Positions 52,071-61,577 of a DNA stretch of 64,000 bases are shown in pieces. Each line of letters begins with the position of its first letter. The first letter of the stretch is position 1. The translations under genes and the position numbers were made by a program. Source of the DNA: Methylobacterium durans (GTDB lineage Bacteria; Pseudomonadota; Alphaproteobacteria; Rhizobiales; Beijerinckiaceae). The notes below the pieces were generated by a model. It made no database searches. It worked only from the letters and a program-made list of their open reading frames with translations, and had not been told where the DNA came from. The stretch is from positions 5,720,001 to 5,784,000 of the forward strand of contig NZ_CP029550.1 in assembly GCF_003173715.1 (NCBI RefSeq), read 5' to 3'.

Positions 52071-54565
52071 GGATCGCGCCTCCGGCACTCCTCGCCGTCC
52101 CGCTGCTTCTGCTGCTGCTCACGTGGCTGTCCTTCGGCGCGGTCAATGCCGACGCGGAGATGTACGACCAGGCCCTGCAGAACCTCGACCGGATGGCGGT
52201 CGCGGAGAGCGCACTGCAGAAGGACGTTCTGATGGCCCGAGCGGGAACGCTGCGCAACTACGACCCCCTCGTGCGGGAGATCGCGGACCTCTACGGGATC
52301 GTCGGGCAGATGCACTGCATCGCCTCGCCGGGCGCTCGGACGGGCTCCGCGATCGACGCGCTGGCCGCCTCCATCCGCCGGCAGGATGAGCTGATCGAGC
52401 GCTTCAAGACGGAGAACGCGCTCCTTCAGAACTCGCTCGCTTACTTCGGACTGTTCGGCACCGCCATCACCAAGAACGGCGACGACAGCCGGGTGCTTGC
52501 CCGCGTGAGCGAGCTCGCCGCCGCGATGCTGCACCTGACGCTCGATACCGCACCGGCCGCTGCAAACGAGGTCGCGGACCGGCTCGACCGGCTGACGGCG
52601 GAGATCGGCGCGCGCGACGATCCCAGCATCCAGGCGCTTCTGGCCCATGGACGCATGTTGCACCGGCTCCTGCCGAGCGTGGACGAAGCCCTGAGTGCCC
52701 TCTCCGCGATCCCGGTCGACCGACAGCAGGCCGACCTTCGCACCATGGTGCTCACCCACCAGAGCGCGTCTCGCGAGACCGCACGGCGCTATCGAGTCGT
52801 GCTCTACGCGGTCTCTGTCTCGCTCGTCGTGCTGCTCGTCCACCTCGGATTGCGGCTCCGGTCGCGAGCATTGAGTCTCCAGAGGCGTGCCACGCTGGAA
52901 CACCTGATCGCTGGCCTGTCCCTCGGCTTCATCGATGCGCCGCCGCACGAACTGGGCGTGCGGATCGAGCAGGCACTGGCCGCACTCGGCGAGAATCTCG
53001 GGGCGGAGCGCGCCTACTTCCTGCACTTGGGGCAGAACAGGCGGATTTTCCATTGGAGCGCGGACGGTGCACAATTGCCGGTTGGCTGGATCGAGCGCAC
53101 CCGCCTGCTCGCGGCGCGCACCGCAGTCCAAGGGGAAGATTTCGTCCAGGTTCCCTCAGCAGGACAGGGGCCCGCGGGAGCCGGGATCGACGCCCTCTCG
53201 ACGCTGGGGCTGCGGGACTGGGCCTGCGTCTCCAGGATGACGAGCCAGGGCGAGATCGGCCTCCTCGGCTTCGACGGCGTCCGGTGCCGGCTCGATCTGC
53301 CGAGCGACGAGCGCGGCCTTCTCAGGATGGCCTTCGACGTCTTCGTGAACGCCGTCGGGCGCGAGGTCCTGGAGCAGGACCGGGCACGTCTCGAGCGCCG
53401 GCTGCAGCAGGCGCGGCGCATGGAGACGGTCGGCACGTTCGCGAGCGGGATCGCCCACAACTTCAACAACATCGTCGGTGCGATCCTTGGCTATGCGGAG
53501 ATGGCGGAGGAGCAGGCTCACCCGACAGACCGGTCGAGGCCGCATCTCGGCGAGATCCGCCGCGCCGGCGAGCGCGCGCGCGACCTCGTCGACCAGATCC
53601 TCACCTTCGGCCGCCGCCGGGACGCCGCCCGCCGCCCCATCCGCGTGTCGGCCCTCGTGGCGGAGAGCATCTCCCTGCTGCGCGCCTCCCTGCCGCCCGG
53701 CGTCGAGCTGACGCTCCGGGAGGGCGGACCCGATGCCGTGGTATCCGGCGAAGCCACCCAGCTGCAGCAGGTGATCCTGAACCTCGGCAACAACGCCGCG
53801 CAGGCGATGGATGGAGTAGGGCCACTCGTGATCAGGACCGAGATCCGCCAAATCGGGGCTTCGACCTCTGGGCTTCCCGATCCGTTTCCGGCTGGCCGCT
53901 ACGTCCGGATCCTCGTCGAAGACCGGGGCCGCGGCATGGACGAGGCCACCTGCAGCCGGATCTTCGAGCCGTTCTTCACCACCCGGCCGGCGGGCAACGG
54001 GCTCGGGCTCGCGACGGCGCGCGAGATCGTGCGCGAGCACGGCGGCACGATCACGGTCGCCAGCCGGCCCGGTGCCGGGACCTGCTTCGCAGTCTGGCTT
54101 CCCTGCGCGATGATCCCCGAGCAGACCGGATCGCAAGCCGTTCCTCGAGGCGCCCCCGGTCTGCCGCGGGGGTGCGGTCAGACCGTCCTGGTGTTCAATC
54201 CGGATCCGGCCTGCCGCCTCAGGGACGAGGAGGTCCTCGCGGCGCTCGGCTACGAGCCGATCGGGATCTCGCAGATGGACCTCGCGTTCTCGGCCGTGGA
54301 GGAGGCTCCCAACCGTTTCGCCGCCGTTCTGATAGGCCAGCCGATGTTGCCGGCCTCGGAGCTGTGCTTCGCGTCCACCCTGCACCGCAAGGTTCCCAAC
54401 CTCCCGCTCATCCTCGCGACCGGCTCGGCGGCCGGCGACGATGCTGCCGCGCTGGCACGCGCCGGCATCCATGAACTCGTGCAGTGGCCGCTGCTCGCGT
54501 CGGAGATCGCGATGGCACTCGCCCGCGTCCTTCCGCAGCCCGAGGACGCGATGCTGCCAGGATGA
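52067..54565 (+). CDS. DAHL-domain sensor histidine kinase (VirA-like)
   Basis: An 832-residue membrane sensor. TM1 is at about 5-25 (PPALLAVPLLLLLLTWLSFG). A periplasmic all-helical sensor region of DAHL type follows (ALQKDVLMARAGTLRNYDPL), then TM2 near 245-265 (VVLYAVSVSLVVLLVHLGL). Next is a GAF-like region (about 280-440), HisKA with GIAHNFNNIVGAILGYAEMA, and HATPase with ILNLGNNAAQAMDG, EDRGRGMDEA, FEPFFTTRPAG and NGLGLATAREIV. The C-terminal 120 residues resemble a receiver but have no phospho-acceptor Asp (AAVLIGQPMLP). Coupled to the peroxidase gene and the OmpR regulator. The stimulus may be linked to periplasmic redox state. Confidence 0.9.
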   Translation: MRIAPPALLAVPLLLLLLTWLSFGAVNADAEMYDQALQNLDRMAVAESALQKDVLMARAGTLRNYDPLVREIADLYGIVGQMHCIASPGARTGSAIDALAASIRRQDELIERFKTENALLQNSLAYFGLFGTAITKNGDDSRVLARVSELAAAMLHLTLDTAPAAANEVADRLDRLTAEIGARDDPSIQALLAHGRMLHRLLPSVDEALSALSAIPVDRQQADLRTMVLTHQSASRETARRYRVVLYAVSVSLVVLLVHLGLRLRSRALSLQRRATLEHLIAGLSLGFIDAPPHELGVRIEQALAALGENLGAERAYFLHLGQNRRIFHWSADGAQLPVGWIERTRLLAARTAVQGEDFVQVPSAGQGPAGAGIDALSTLGLRDWACVSRMTSQGEIGLLGFDGVRCRLDLPSDERGLLRMAFDVFVNAVGREVLEQDRARLERRLQQARRMETVGTFASGIAHNFNNIVGAILGYAEMAEEQAHPTDRSRPHLGEIRRAGERARDLVDQILTFGRRRDAARRPIRVSALVAESISLLRASLPPGVELTLREGGPDAVVSGEATQLQQVILNLGNNAAQAMDGVGPLVIRTEIRQIGASTSGLPDPFPAGRYVRILVEDRGRGMDEATCSRIFEPFFTTRPAGNGLGLATAREIVREHGGTITVASRPGAGTCFAVWLPCAMIPEQTGSQAVPRGAPGLPRGCGQTVLVFNPDPACRLRDEEVLAALGYEPIGISQMDLAFSAVEEAPNRFAAVLIGQPMLPASELCFASTLHRKVPNLPLILATGSAAGDDAAALARAGIHELVQWPLLASEIAMALARVLPQPEDAMLPG

Positions 54566-54621
54566 TCTGAAGACCGGGCGATCGTTCAAGTACGCACACG
54601 CATGACAGATGGAGATGCCGC

Positions 54622-55560
54622 ATGCCGCAATTCCGGGAGTCACTTCCTCAACTCACCGGCCGCCCATTCCTGACTGAGGGCGGCATCGGAACCACTCTCC
54701 TGTTCCACGAGAACGTCGACCTTCCCCACTTCGCCCACTTTCCTCTGCTCCTCAACGAAGAGGGGCGAGCTACGCTGGCGCGCTTCTTCGAGCCCTACCT
54801 GGAGCTGGCAAAGCGATACCGGGTGGGCATGATCCTGGACACGCCGACCTGGCGTGCCAACCCCGATTGGGGTGCCAAACTCGGCTACGACGCCGTCGCT
54901 CTGGCCAAGGTGAACCGGATGGCGGTCAGTTTTCTCGACGCACTCCGGCGTCGGCACGCACAACTCGACCTGCCTCTCGTGCTCAACGGCGTGATCGGCC
55001 CGCGCGGAGACGGGTACGCGGTCGAGACTGCCATGACGGCTGAGGAGGCCGCTGCCTATCACCACCCGCAGATCGAGGTCTTCCGAGACAGCGGCGCCGA
55101 CATGGTGAGCGCTCTCACCCTCACCTTCGTCGAAGAGGCCATCGGCATCGCGATCGCGGCGAGAGACTCGAAGATGCCGGTCGCGATCTCCTTCACGCTG
55201 GGAACGGACGGCCGTCTGCCTTCGGGCCAACCCCTCGGCACGGCGATCGAGGAGACGGACGCTGTGACGGGCGCCTACCCGGCCTACTTCATGATCAACT
55301 GCGCGCATCCGCTGCACTTCGAGGCCGTTCTGGCCGAGGGTGCCGGTTGGCTCTCCCGCATCCGCGGGATACGTGCGAATGCCTCTACCAAGAGCCACGC
55401 CGAACTCGACGTGGCCTCCGATCTCGACAGCGGCGACCCTCATGATCTCGGTCGCCGCTACGCGACCCTGCGCGGCCAACTGCCCAACCTGACTGTTCTC
55501 GGCGGTTGCTGCGGGACGGATCATCGGCACATCGCGGCAATCTGCGAAGCCTGCCTGTGA
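54622..55560 (+). CDS. homocysteine S-methyltransferase family protein
   Basis: A 312-residue barrel protein starting MPQFRESLPQLTGRPFLTEG. Zinc ligands are in MINCAHPLHF and LGGCCGTDHRHI, as in betaine/S-methylmethionine-homocysteine methyltransferases. LTEGGIGTTLLF carries the family's DGG-like substrate loop with Glu. Suggests transfer of a methyl group to homocysteine or another thiol. Single gene after the kinase operon. Confidence 0.9.
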   Translation: MPQFRESLPQLTGRPFLTEGGIGTTLLFHENVDLPHFAHFPLLLNEEGRATLARFFEPYLELAKRYRVGMILDTPTWRANPDWGAKLGYDAVALAKVNRMAVSFLDALRRRHAQLDLPLVLNGVIGPRGDGYAVETAMTAEEAAAYHHPQIEVFRDSGADMVSALTLTFVEEAIGIAIAARDSKMPVAISFTLGTDGRLPSGQPLGTAIEETDAVTGAYPAYFMINCAHPLHFEAVLAEGAGWLSRIRGIRANASTKSHAELDVASDLDSGDPHDLGRRYATLRGQLPNLTVLGGCCGTDHRHIAAICEACL

Positions 55561-55677
55561 CCAGCCGCGGAGCAAAGTCGAGAGGAATGACTGCGCCGAC
55601 ATTTGGAAACGTTCGTGCAATCATGGCGACATCTGCACCGCTCTAAAGCAGACCTGCCAATTTTGGGAGGCTGAACC

Positions 55678-56085
55678 ATGCACAAGACATTCGGCAACGT
55701 CAGCAACGAGCTTTTCAGGAGCGTCGTGATTGAGACGTTCCGAGCCTGCGCGGCGCGCGGCCGGCCAGCGGTGCGGCAGTTCATCGACGATCTCAGGGCC
55801 TACGAGCGCAAAGGCAGCGCCGCCGATGCGGCGGAAGCGATCCCTCCGACGGATGAGTCCGGAGCGCCCTGCAGCCTGTGCCGGATCCGCCTCTGGAACG
55901 GATGCGCGTTCGACTGCCTCCTTTCAGACCGCACCCGCAAGGGAGCTCGTCTCCTGCTCGGCCAGCCGTCCCGGATACCCAGCGTCTTCACCCTGGAGAT
56001 CGGCGAGGGTCCCGAGCAATGCCCGGCTCGGATTGCCTGGCGCAGGCGGAACGAGATCGGAGTCGAGTTCCTCGAAGTCGTCTGA
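55678..56085 (+). CDS. PilZ-like domain protein
   Basis: A 135-residue protein starting MHKTFGNVSNELFRSVVIET behind GGGAGG. The second half has CRIRLWNGCAFDCLLSDRTR, KGARLLLGQPSRIPSVFTLE and RIAWRRRNEIGVEFLEVV, the beta-barrel layout of PilZ-like domains, although the RxxxR c-di-GMP motif is not clear. A cyclic-di-GMP role is thus doubtful. A CSLCR motif precedes the barrel. Confidence 0.7.
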   Translation: MHKTFGNVSNELFRSVVIETFRACAARGRPAVRQFIDDLRAYERKGSAADAAEAIPPTDESGAPCSLCRIRLWNGCAFDCLLSDRTRKGARLLLGQPSRIPSVFTLEIGEGPEQCPARIAWRRRNEIGVEFLEVV

Positions 56086-56814
56086 GAAGGGCCCCGACAT
56101 CATCGCGGCGGAGACGAACTCGGCGCCTCCGTCGGCGCGGATTCGGTCTCTCCCAGCATCAGGCTGAGCATTCCGGCGGGAGCGGACCTCGATCCCACGC
56201 TCTCCGGCGATCCGGCTACAACCGCAACGCAATCGCGCCGTTTCGCAGTCACGGCGTAATTCGCACGCTCCAGCCTCTCTCGCGAGCTCGATCGATCACT
56301 GGAATGGGTGACGGCGGCTGTGCCTCTCCATGTCACAAGGGACCAGCGCATGAAGGAGCCTCAAAGTTCACCTGCAACCTTCCCTGCATCTTTCTAACCT
56401 GAAGGTCGTGGCAGGGAACTCGTCCGCGTCCTGCCGTAATGGACGTTCGGCGGCGGTACGCTGCGGTCCGTCAGCTCGGGAGAGCTGGAGCTGTCGGCCC
56501 CTGTTCCACTGTTCCGGGAGCACGTCCGCAGGGCAATGGAGAGACGCGTTGCTCTTGAGAGGACGCCAATCTGAAAAATGGCAGGTCGTGGCTCCTTCCG
56601 AGCGACGGCACGCTGTTCCGGGCGTCAGCGAACAACGCGAGGCCGCCAGGGCAGGCCATCGTGCAACGGTGCGTGATCTCGAGCGGATCTATGGTCAAGG
56701 CCGTCTCCGGAAATGGATGGTTTCCATCGATGCCGTTTTCGGCAGCCCAACTAGCTCGTAGGTTCCGCACGCCCCACGTCGCCCAGGCGACGCCCACGAG
56801 AGGAAGCGACTTCG
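56086..56814. other. 729-nt intergenic region with leader repeat 2
   Basis: No gene accepted. The part 56238-56362 is a copy of the leader of the glycosyltransferase at 59394. Downstream of it no glycosyltransferase sequence follows apart from GCGCATGAAG. The last 50 nt should hold the wrbA-like gene promoter. Confidence 0.45.
56238..56362 (+). repeat. leader repeat 2, copy 1
   Basis: About 120 bp, roughly 80 percent identical by eye to 59277-59404. Shared segments include GCACGCTCCAGCCTC, CTCGCGAG, GGAATGGG, GACGGCG and AGCGCATGAAG. Confidence 0.7.
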
Positions 56815-57414
56815 ATGCCCAAGGTCCTGGTCCTGTACTATTCCAGCTACGGCCACATCGAAACGATGGCCAACGCCGTTGCCGAGGGCGCCCGCACCGC
56901 CGGCGCCGAGGTTGCAGTCAAGCGGGTTCCGGAGACCGTGCCGGAAGAGGTGGCCCGGAACAGCCATTACAAGCTCGACCAGGCCGCGCCGGTCGCCACC
57001 GTCGATGAACTCCCCGAGTACGACGCCATCATCGTCGGGACCGGCACCCGCTACGGTCGCATGACCTCGCAGATGGCGGCCTTCCTTGACTGCACGGGCG
57101 GCCTGTGGGCGCGCGGCGCCCTCCAGGGCAAGGTCGGCGCGGCCTTCACCTCCACCGCCACCCAGCACGGCGGCCAAGAGACCACCCTGTTCTCGATCAT
57201 CACAAACTTGATGCACTTCGGCATGGTAGTTGTCGGCCTGCCGTACTCGTTCCAGGGCCAGATGAAGCTCGACGAGGTGACCGGCGGCGCGCCCTACGGC
57301 GCCACGACCATCGCGGGCGGTGACGGATCGCGCCAGCCCAGTGCGACCGACCTCGACGGCGCCCGCTACCTTGGCGGACAGGTCGCCAAGACTGCCGCCA
57401 AGCTCACCGCCTGA
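56815..57414 (+). CDS. wrbA: WrbA-type NAD(P)H:quinone oxidoreductase
   Basis: A 199-residue flavodoxin-like protein starting [20 protein letters not shown] with the FMN phosphate loop. Further family signatures: [59 protein letters not shown] and [17 protein letters not shown]. Forms tetramers and reduces quinones by two electrons to protect against oxidative stress. AGAGGAAGC upstream of the start. Confidence 0.95.
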   Translation: MPKVLVLYYSSYGHIETMANAVAEGARTAGAEVAVKRVPETVPEEVARNSHYKLDQAAPVATVDELPEYDAIIVGTGTRYGRMTSQMAAFLDCTGGLWARGALQGKVGAAFTSTATQHGGQETTLFSIITNLMHFGMVVVGLPYSFQGQMKLDEVTGGAPYGATTIAGGDGSRQPSATDLDGARYLGGQVAKTAAKLTA

Positions 57415-57742
57415 ACGCCCTGCTCCGCGGCCAGGAGCGCCTGCCATGTCCGTCAACGGCATCTCCGGTCGAAGTACAGTGCATGTAGGGGCACGTGGCG
57501 CAGGCTTGCCCCAAGGACACGGATCTCTTGTCCCTCGGTCAGCGCTTGCGAGCCGTTCTCATGGTCCAATCTGAGCGGTCTGCTGGCCTCTCGAGTGGGC
57601 CTCACCACGATGACAGCAGTATCGTCGCTGGTCCGCTTCGGTCCCGAGCCGGCATGTTGCAAACGAAACGGAAGAGCCGGACCGTGTGACGATCCTGTAA
57701 TCAGGCCTCGGCAGACCGCTCCGCGATGGTCATGTCGGAGAG
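57415..57742. other. intergenic, no gene seen
   Basis: A 328-nt stretch without a credible coding region or obvious hairpin. Confidence 0.35.
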
Positions 57743-58671
57743 ATGCCGATGAATTGCGCGAAAGTTGCGGCTGGGATGACGTGCCTTCTCGTGTCGCTGT
57801 TCTGCACAGTGACGGGTAACGCCTGCGATGTCGGTGACACGTCACCAAGAACGGTCATCATGACGGCGTTCAACCCCGAATGGCGGGCTCTCCAGGATGC
57901 CATTCGGGACCGGCACGACCTGCGCAACGGTGAGACGGAGGTCGCCACGGGAGAGATCGGCGGGAAGAAGATCATCGCCTTAATGAGCGGGATCAGCATG
58001 GTGAACGCCGCGATGAAGGCACAGATGGTCATCGATTGCTTCAAGGCCGAGCGGATCATCTTCAGCGGCGTCGCCGGAGGCGCAAATCCTGGCCTTGGCA
58101 TCGGTGACGTCGTCATTCCTGCACAGTGGAGCGAGTATCTGGAGTCGGTGTATGCCCGGCGCTCAGGTGGGACCTATACGCTTCCTGCATTCCTACCCGC
58201 AGCATCGGGCTTGAATTTCGGAATGATGTTCCCCGAAACCGTACAGATCGTCGGCGCCGGGGTGTCTTGGAGAGACGCCAGTGGTTTGCCGTGGACGCGG
58301 ATCTGCTGGCGGCCGCCAGAACCATAGCCACTTCGACGACCCTACGCGACTGCGATCCCGGGTCGGGCCAGTGCCTCGGAAGGAAGCCACGGATCGTGGT
58401 CGGGGGAAATGGCGTGTCCGGCCAAGCGTTCATCGACAATGCGGAGTTTCGGGATTGGACGCGTTCGACGTTCCAGGCCGACGCGATAGACATGGAAAGT
58501 GCAGCAGTGGCGCATGTCGCCTACACGAAACATGTCCCTTTCCTGGCGATCCGCAGCCTCTCCGATCTAGCAGGAGGTGATGCCGACGAGAATCGGATGA
58601 AAACCTTCCAGAGCCTGGCGGCAAGCAATTCCGTAGCGGTCGTCAGCGCACTGATTAAAGCGCTGCCGTGA
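57743..58671 (+). pseudogene. secreted MTA/SAH-nucleosidase-like protein, frameshifted
   Basis: Starts MPMNCAKVAAGMTCLLVSLF with a signal peptide ending near TGNACD. The phosphorylase-fold N-terminal half (TVIMTAFNPEWRALQDAIRD, IFSGVAGGANPGLGIGDVVI) is in one frame. Near 58270 one base shift is required to reach RRQWFAVDADLLAAARTIAT, then VGGNGVSGQAFIDNAEFRDW, and the conserved QADAIDMESAAVAHVAYTKH and FLAIRSLSDLAGG. Predicted to cleave nucleosides in the periplasm. Either a dead gene or an assembly error. If intact, about 309 codons. Confidence 0.8.
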
Positions 58672-59393
58672 ACTGCCCATCCGGGGCGATGAGACGGCAT
58701 CGCACGCACGAGGGCATCGATCTTCATGCGTCAGAGGACGGTCAAGCGTCTGTATCGGCGAGCGCATTCGGTCGGCCCGCCTGAGCATACCCGGGAGCTA
58801 CCCACGACGATTGGGACCGGGTGCGGCAGTCCAGCGAGCCGCTCCGATGGTGAGAGAGACGACACGGGGCATGACCTCTGCATCCGACGAGCCGGACAAT
58901 CGCGCGATCTGCTGCAACGGAGCCGCCATCTCCTTCGATAGCCTCCGGGCACTGTGTGTGCCGCAACAAAACCGAGCGTGAGTATATCAACTGCCCAAGC
59001 CGCCGAACCGCGTTCCGCGCGGTCCTGCAGGGCTGCCCAAGGCCCGAAGGCAGTTGTCCTGTTCCCCGCGGCTTACGCGAGCCTCTGCGAGGCAGTGTAG
59101 ATATCAGCTTCGCTGGGCGATGAGCCGAGCTATACTTCGTCCTGGGCACCAAACAGCTTTGCTTCCAGTCAGTCTTCCATTGATACGGCTATATATACGC
59201 CTGAATTCAAAGCACGACCGTCGTAGTTACACCTCTGTTTCAGGGTGTCGGGCCGATTGTTGCCATTGCAATGCTGTCGTGCGGTTCCGCAGCCGTGATG
59301 TAACGCGCACGCTCCAGCCTCCCTCGCGAGGTCGGCCGGCCGCCGGAATGGGCGACGGCGACCGTACCTCTTCACCTCACGAGGAACGAGCGC
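58672..59393. other. 722-nt intergenic region with leader repeat 2
   Basis: No gene accepted; the open frame at 58726-58941 is not convincing. The last 115 nt form copy 2 of leader repeat 2 directly before the glycosyltransferase. Confidence 0.45.
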
Positions 59394-59404
59394 ATGAAGA
59401 TCCT
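59277..59404 (+). repeat. leader repeat 2, copy 2
   Basis: Matches 56238-56362. It ends at the ATG of the glycosyltransferase, so it is the native promoter and ribosome-binding region of that gene, or was captured with it. Confidence 0.7.
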
Positions 59405-60710
59405 CATCGCCTCAACACCGGCTAACGGTCATATTAACCCGCTGCTTGCCATCGGCCGTATGCTCATCGCAGATGGCCACACCGTGGATGTGCTGTCCGG
59501 AACATGGTTGCGCGACCGCACCGAGAAAGCCGGAGCACGGTTCCACGCTCTGCCTGGTACTGCGGACATTGACGGGTACGGCATTCTCGCTGCCGTTCCC
59601 GAACTGAAGACCGCGAAGCCGGGTCTGGACTACCTTCGGATCGTGATCGAACGGGTCTTCATCGACACGATCCCCGACCAGCATCGCGGGTTGCTCGACC
59701 TGCTGCAGGCCACACCTGCCGACATCGTCATCGCCGACGACTGCTTCTTCGGCGTTCTTCCGCTGCTGCTCGGCCCGCGCTCGGCTCGGCCGCCGACACT
59801 GCTGTGCGGAACGACGATTCTGCACACTGCACGCGAGGACCGGGCACCTCTCTTCATGGGGGTTCCTCCGGCGACGACGCCGGAGGAACTGGCGGCCTGC
59901 GCGAAGATCGCGGAGAACTACGATGCTCATGTAGAGCGGCCCACCGCCCAACATCTCCGCCGCCTGCTCGACCAGATAGGAGTCGGTCCGCTCTCGATGC
60001 CGCTCTTCGAGTCCGTCGTGCACCTCGCCGACACCTACCTGCAACTCTCGGTGCCAGGCTTTGAGTTCCCCCGCGCATTCCCGCCCTCCGTACGGTTCGT
60101 CGGCGCCCTGCCGATCGTGCCCGACCAAGCTCCGCTTCCGCCTTGGGCACATGAGCTCGATGGATCCCGCAAGGTGGTACTCGTCACGCAGGGCACGGTC
60201 GCCAACCACGATCTCGATCTCCTGATCGGCCCGACGCTCGCGGCTCTGGCCGACGAGGACGACGTTCTGGTCGTGGCCACGATGGGCGGCCGGCCCGTCG
60301 AGGCGCTGAAGGGGCCGATCCCGGGGAACGCCCGCCTCGCGGCGTACCTGCCCTTCGAGTGGCTGCTGCCCCGGGCCGACGCGATGGTCACCAACGGCGG
60401 CTACGGCAGCGTCAATCAGGCCCTAAGCCGTGGCGTGCCGCTCGTGGCCGCCGGCCTGACCGAGGACAAGGCCGACGTGAACGCGCGCATTGCGTGGTCG
60501 GGCGCCGGCATTGACCTCAGGACGAACACGCCGGAGCCCGAAGCGATCCGAGGCGCAGTTCGGGCCGTTCTCGACGAGCCAGAGCATCGCAGGGCCGCAC
60601 GGCGGCTGGGCGCAGAGTTCGCCACCTACGACACGCAGGCCGAGATCCTCGGGATCGTCCGCTCCTACGAGCTGGCAGAGCGCGGCGGCCGGCGTACTGC
60701 CGCGGCCTGA
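59394..60710 (+). CDS. glycosyltransferase, MGT/UGT type (GT1), copy 2
   Basis: A 438-residue GT-B enzyme starting MKILIASTPANGHINPLLAI. Nucleotide-sugar-binding C-terminal domain with VVLVTQGTVANHDLDLLIGP, LPFEWLLPRADAMVTNGGYG, SVNQALSRGVPLVAAGLTED and KADVNARIAWSGAGIDL. Related in kind to the enzyme at 39693 but clearly divergent. No transporter is adjacent. Acceptor unknown. Confidence 0.92.
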   Translation: MKILIASTPANGHINPLLAIGRMLIADGHTVDVLSGTWLRDRTEKAGARFHALPGTADIDGYGILAAVPELKTAKPGLDYLRIVIERVFIDTIPDQHRGLLDLLQATPADIVIADDCFFGVLPLLLGPRSARPPTLLCGTTILHTAREDRAPLFMGVPPATTPEELAACAKIAENYDAHVERPTAQHLRRLLDQIGVGPLSMPLFESVVHLADTYLQLSVPGFEFPRAFPPSVRFVGALPIVPDQAPLPPWAHELDGSRKVVLVTQGTVANHDLDLLIGPTLAALADEDDVLVVATMGGRPVEALKGPIPGNARLAAYLPFEWLLPRADAMVTNGGYGSVNQALSRGVPLVAAGLTEDKADVNARIAWSGAGIDLRTNTPEPEAIRGAVRAVLDEPEHRRAARRLGAEFATYDTQAEILGIVRSYELAERGGRRTAAA

Positions 60711-61095
60711 ACGCGGAACGAGCCCGCCGCGGGCGTCCCGGATCCTGTCGACGCTCCTCGCCATAGGGGCGGCACGCCCCGCAGAGCGGTCGAAGGTCCG
60801 GGACTACTTCCCATGCGCGGCAAGCCCGCAGGAACATGGTGCGTGGCACGCCAAAACAGCGCAGTCCCGCCACGGGCTGAGATCGCCCTGCACCGGGGCT
60901 CGTTCCGGGCCGCCTAAGTTAGTGCTGAGGCCGCGCTCTGCCTTCCTGCACTGTCTCGCTAGATGGGCGGACGGAGTGCACTCGGCCGTTCGCCGAGACG
61001 TATTCGTCGACGCTGCTCCAGGAGCGCCGCTGATCGTCCGCGCGAGCTGCCACAACAGCAGTGTTGCTGCTTCGAGCGGATCGCGAACTTCAGAA
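60711..61095. other. intergenic, no gene seen
   Basis: Several open frames exist, but none shows a family or a plausible start. Leader repeat copy D follows. Confidence 0.35.
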
Positions 61096-61190
61096 ACCGG
61101 CGGGAAATACACGCTCTTTGGCGGAAAGCAGATGACCCACTTGGTTGCGTGCGGCGGGCGGCAGATCCAATATTTCCTCCGTAGCAACCC
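61096..61190 (+). repeat. dispersed leader repeat, copy D
   Basis: CCGGCGGGAAATACACGCTC, then TTGGTTGCGTGCGGCGGGCG and CAGATCCAATATTTCCTCCG. The most divergent copy, but colinear with A and B. Confidence 0.55.
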
Positions 61191-61266
61191 CCTAACTTTG
61201 GCGGATCCTTTATCAAAGCAACCACTGAATTGTCATCGCCACGCGGCAATCCGAGAGGATCAACCG

Positions 61267-61461
61267 ATGAGTACACTCGTGACCAGGGACTGGACGGGAA
61301 TATTCCATGCGGATCGAAGTCCGGGCGAAGCACAGCCGACGGCCTTCGGCCACGGCTGCCTGATCGGCGCCGACGCCCGGGGCGACCGGATGCTCTCCGA
61401 GCGTGCAGCACGAGTTTGGAATCGGGGCCGCCAAAAAGGCTCTGAAGATCGGAGAAACTGA
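61267..61461 (+). pseudogene. decayed chloroperoxidase-like hydrolase start
   Basis: Reads MSTLVTRDWTGIFHADRSPG then EAQPTAFGHGCLIGADARGD. This parallels [17 protein letters not shown] and [19 protein letters not shown] of the intact gene at 49145. Similarity fades after about 50 codons and the frame stops at 61461. GAGAGGA before the ATG matches the intact gene's leader. Remnant of a duplicated locus. Confidence 0.65.
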
Positions 61462-61577
61462 CAGATCACCCGCAGTCCTCGCGAATTCTTGCCGGTGAAA
61501 TCCAACATCTGAATTTCAAAGCCGGGCCAAAATAATTGGCTGTAACTAACATGCATCTACCCAATGGGAGTAGTTCG

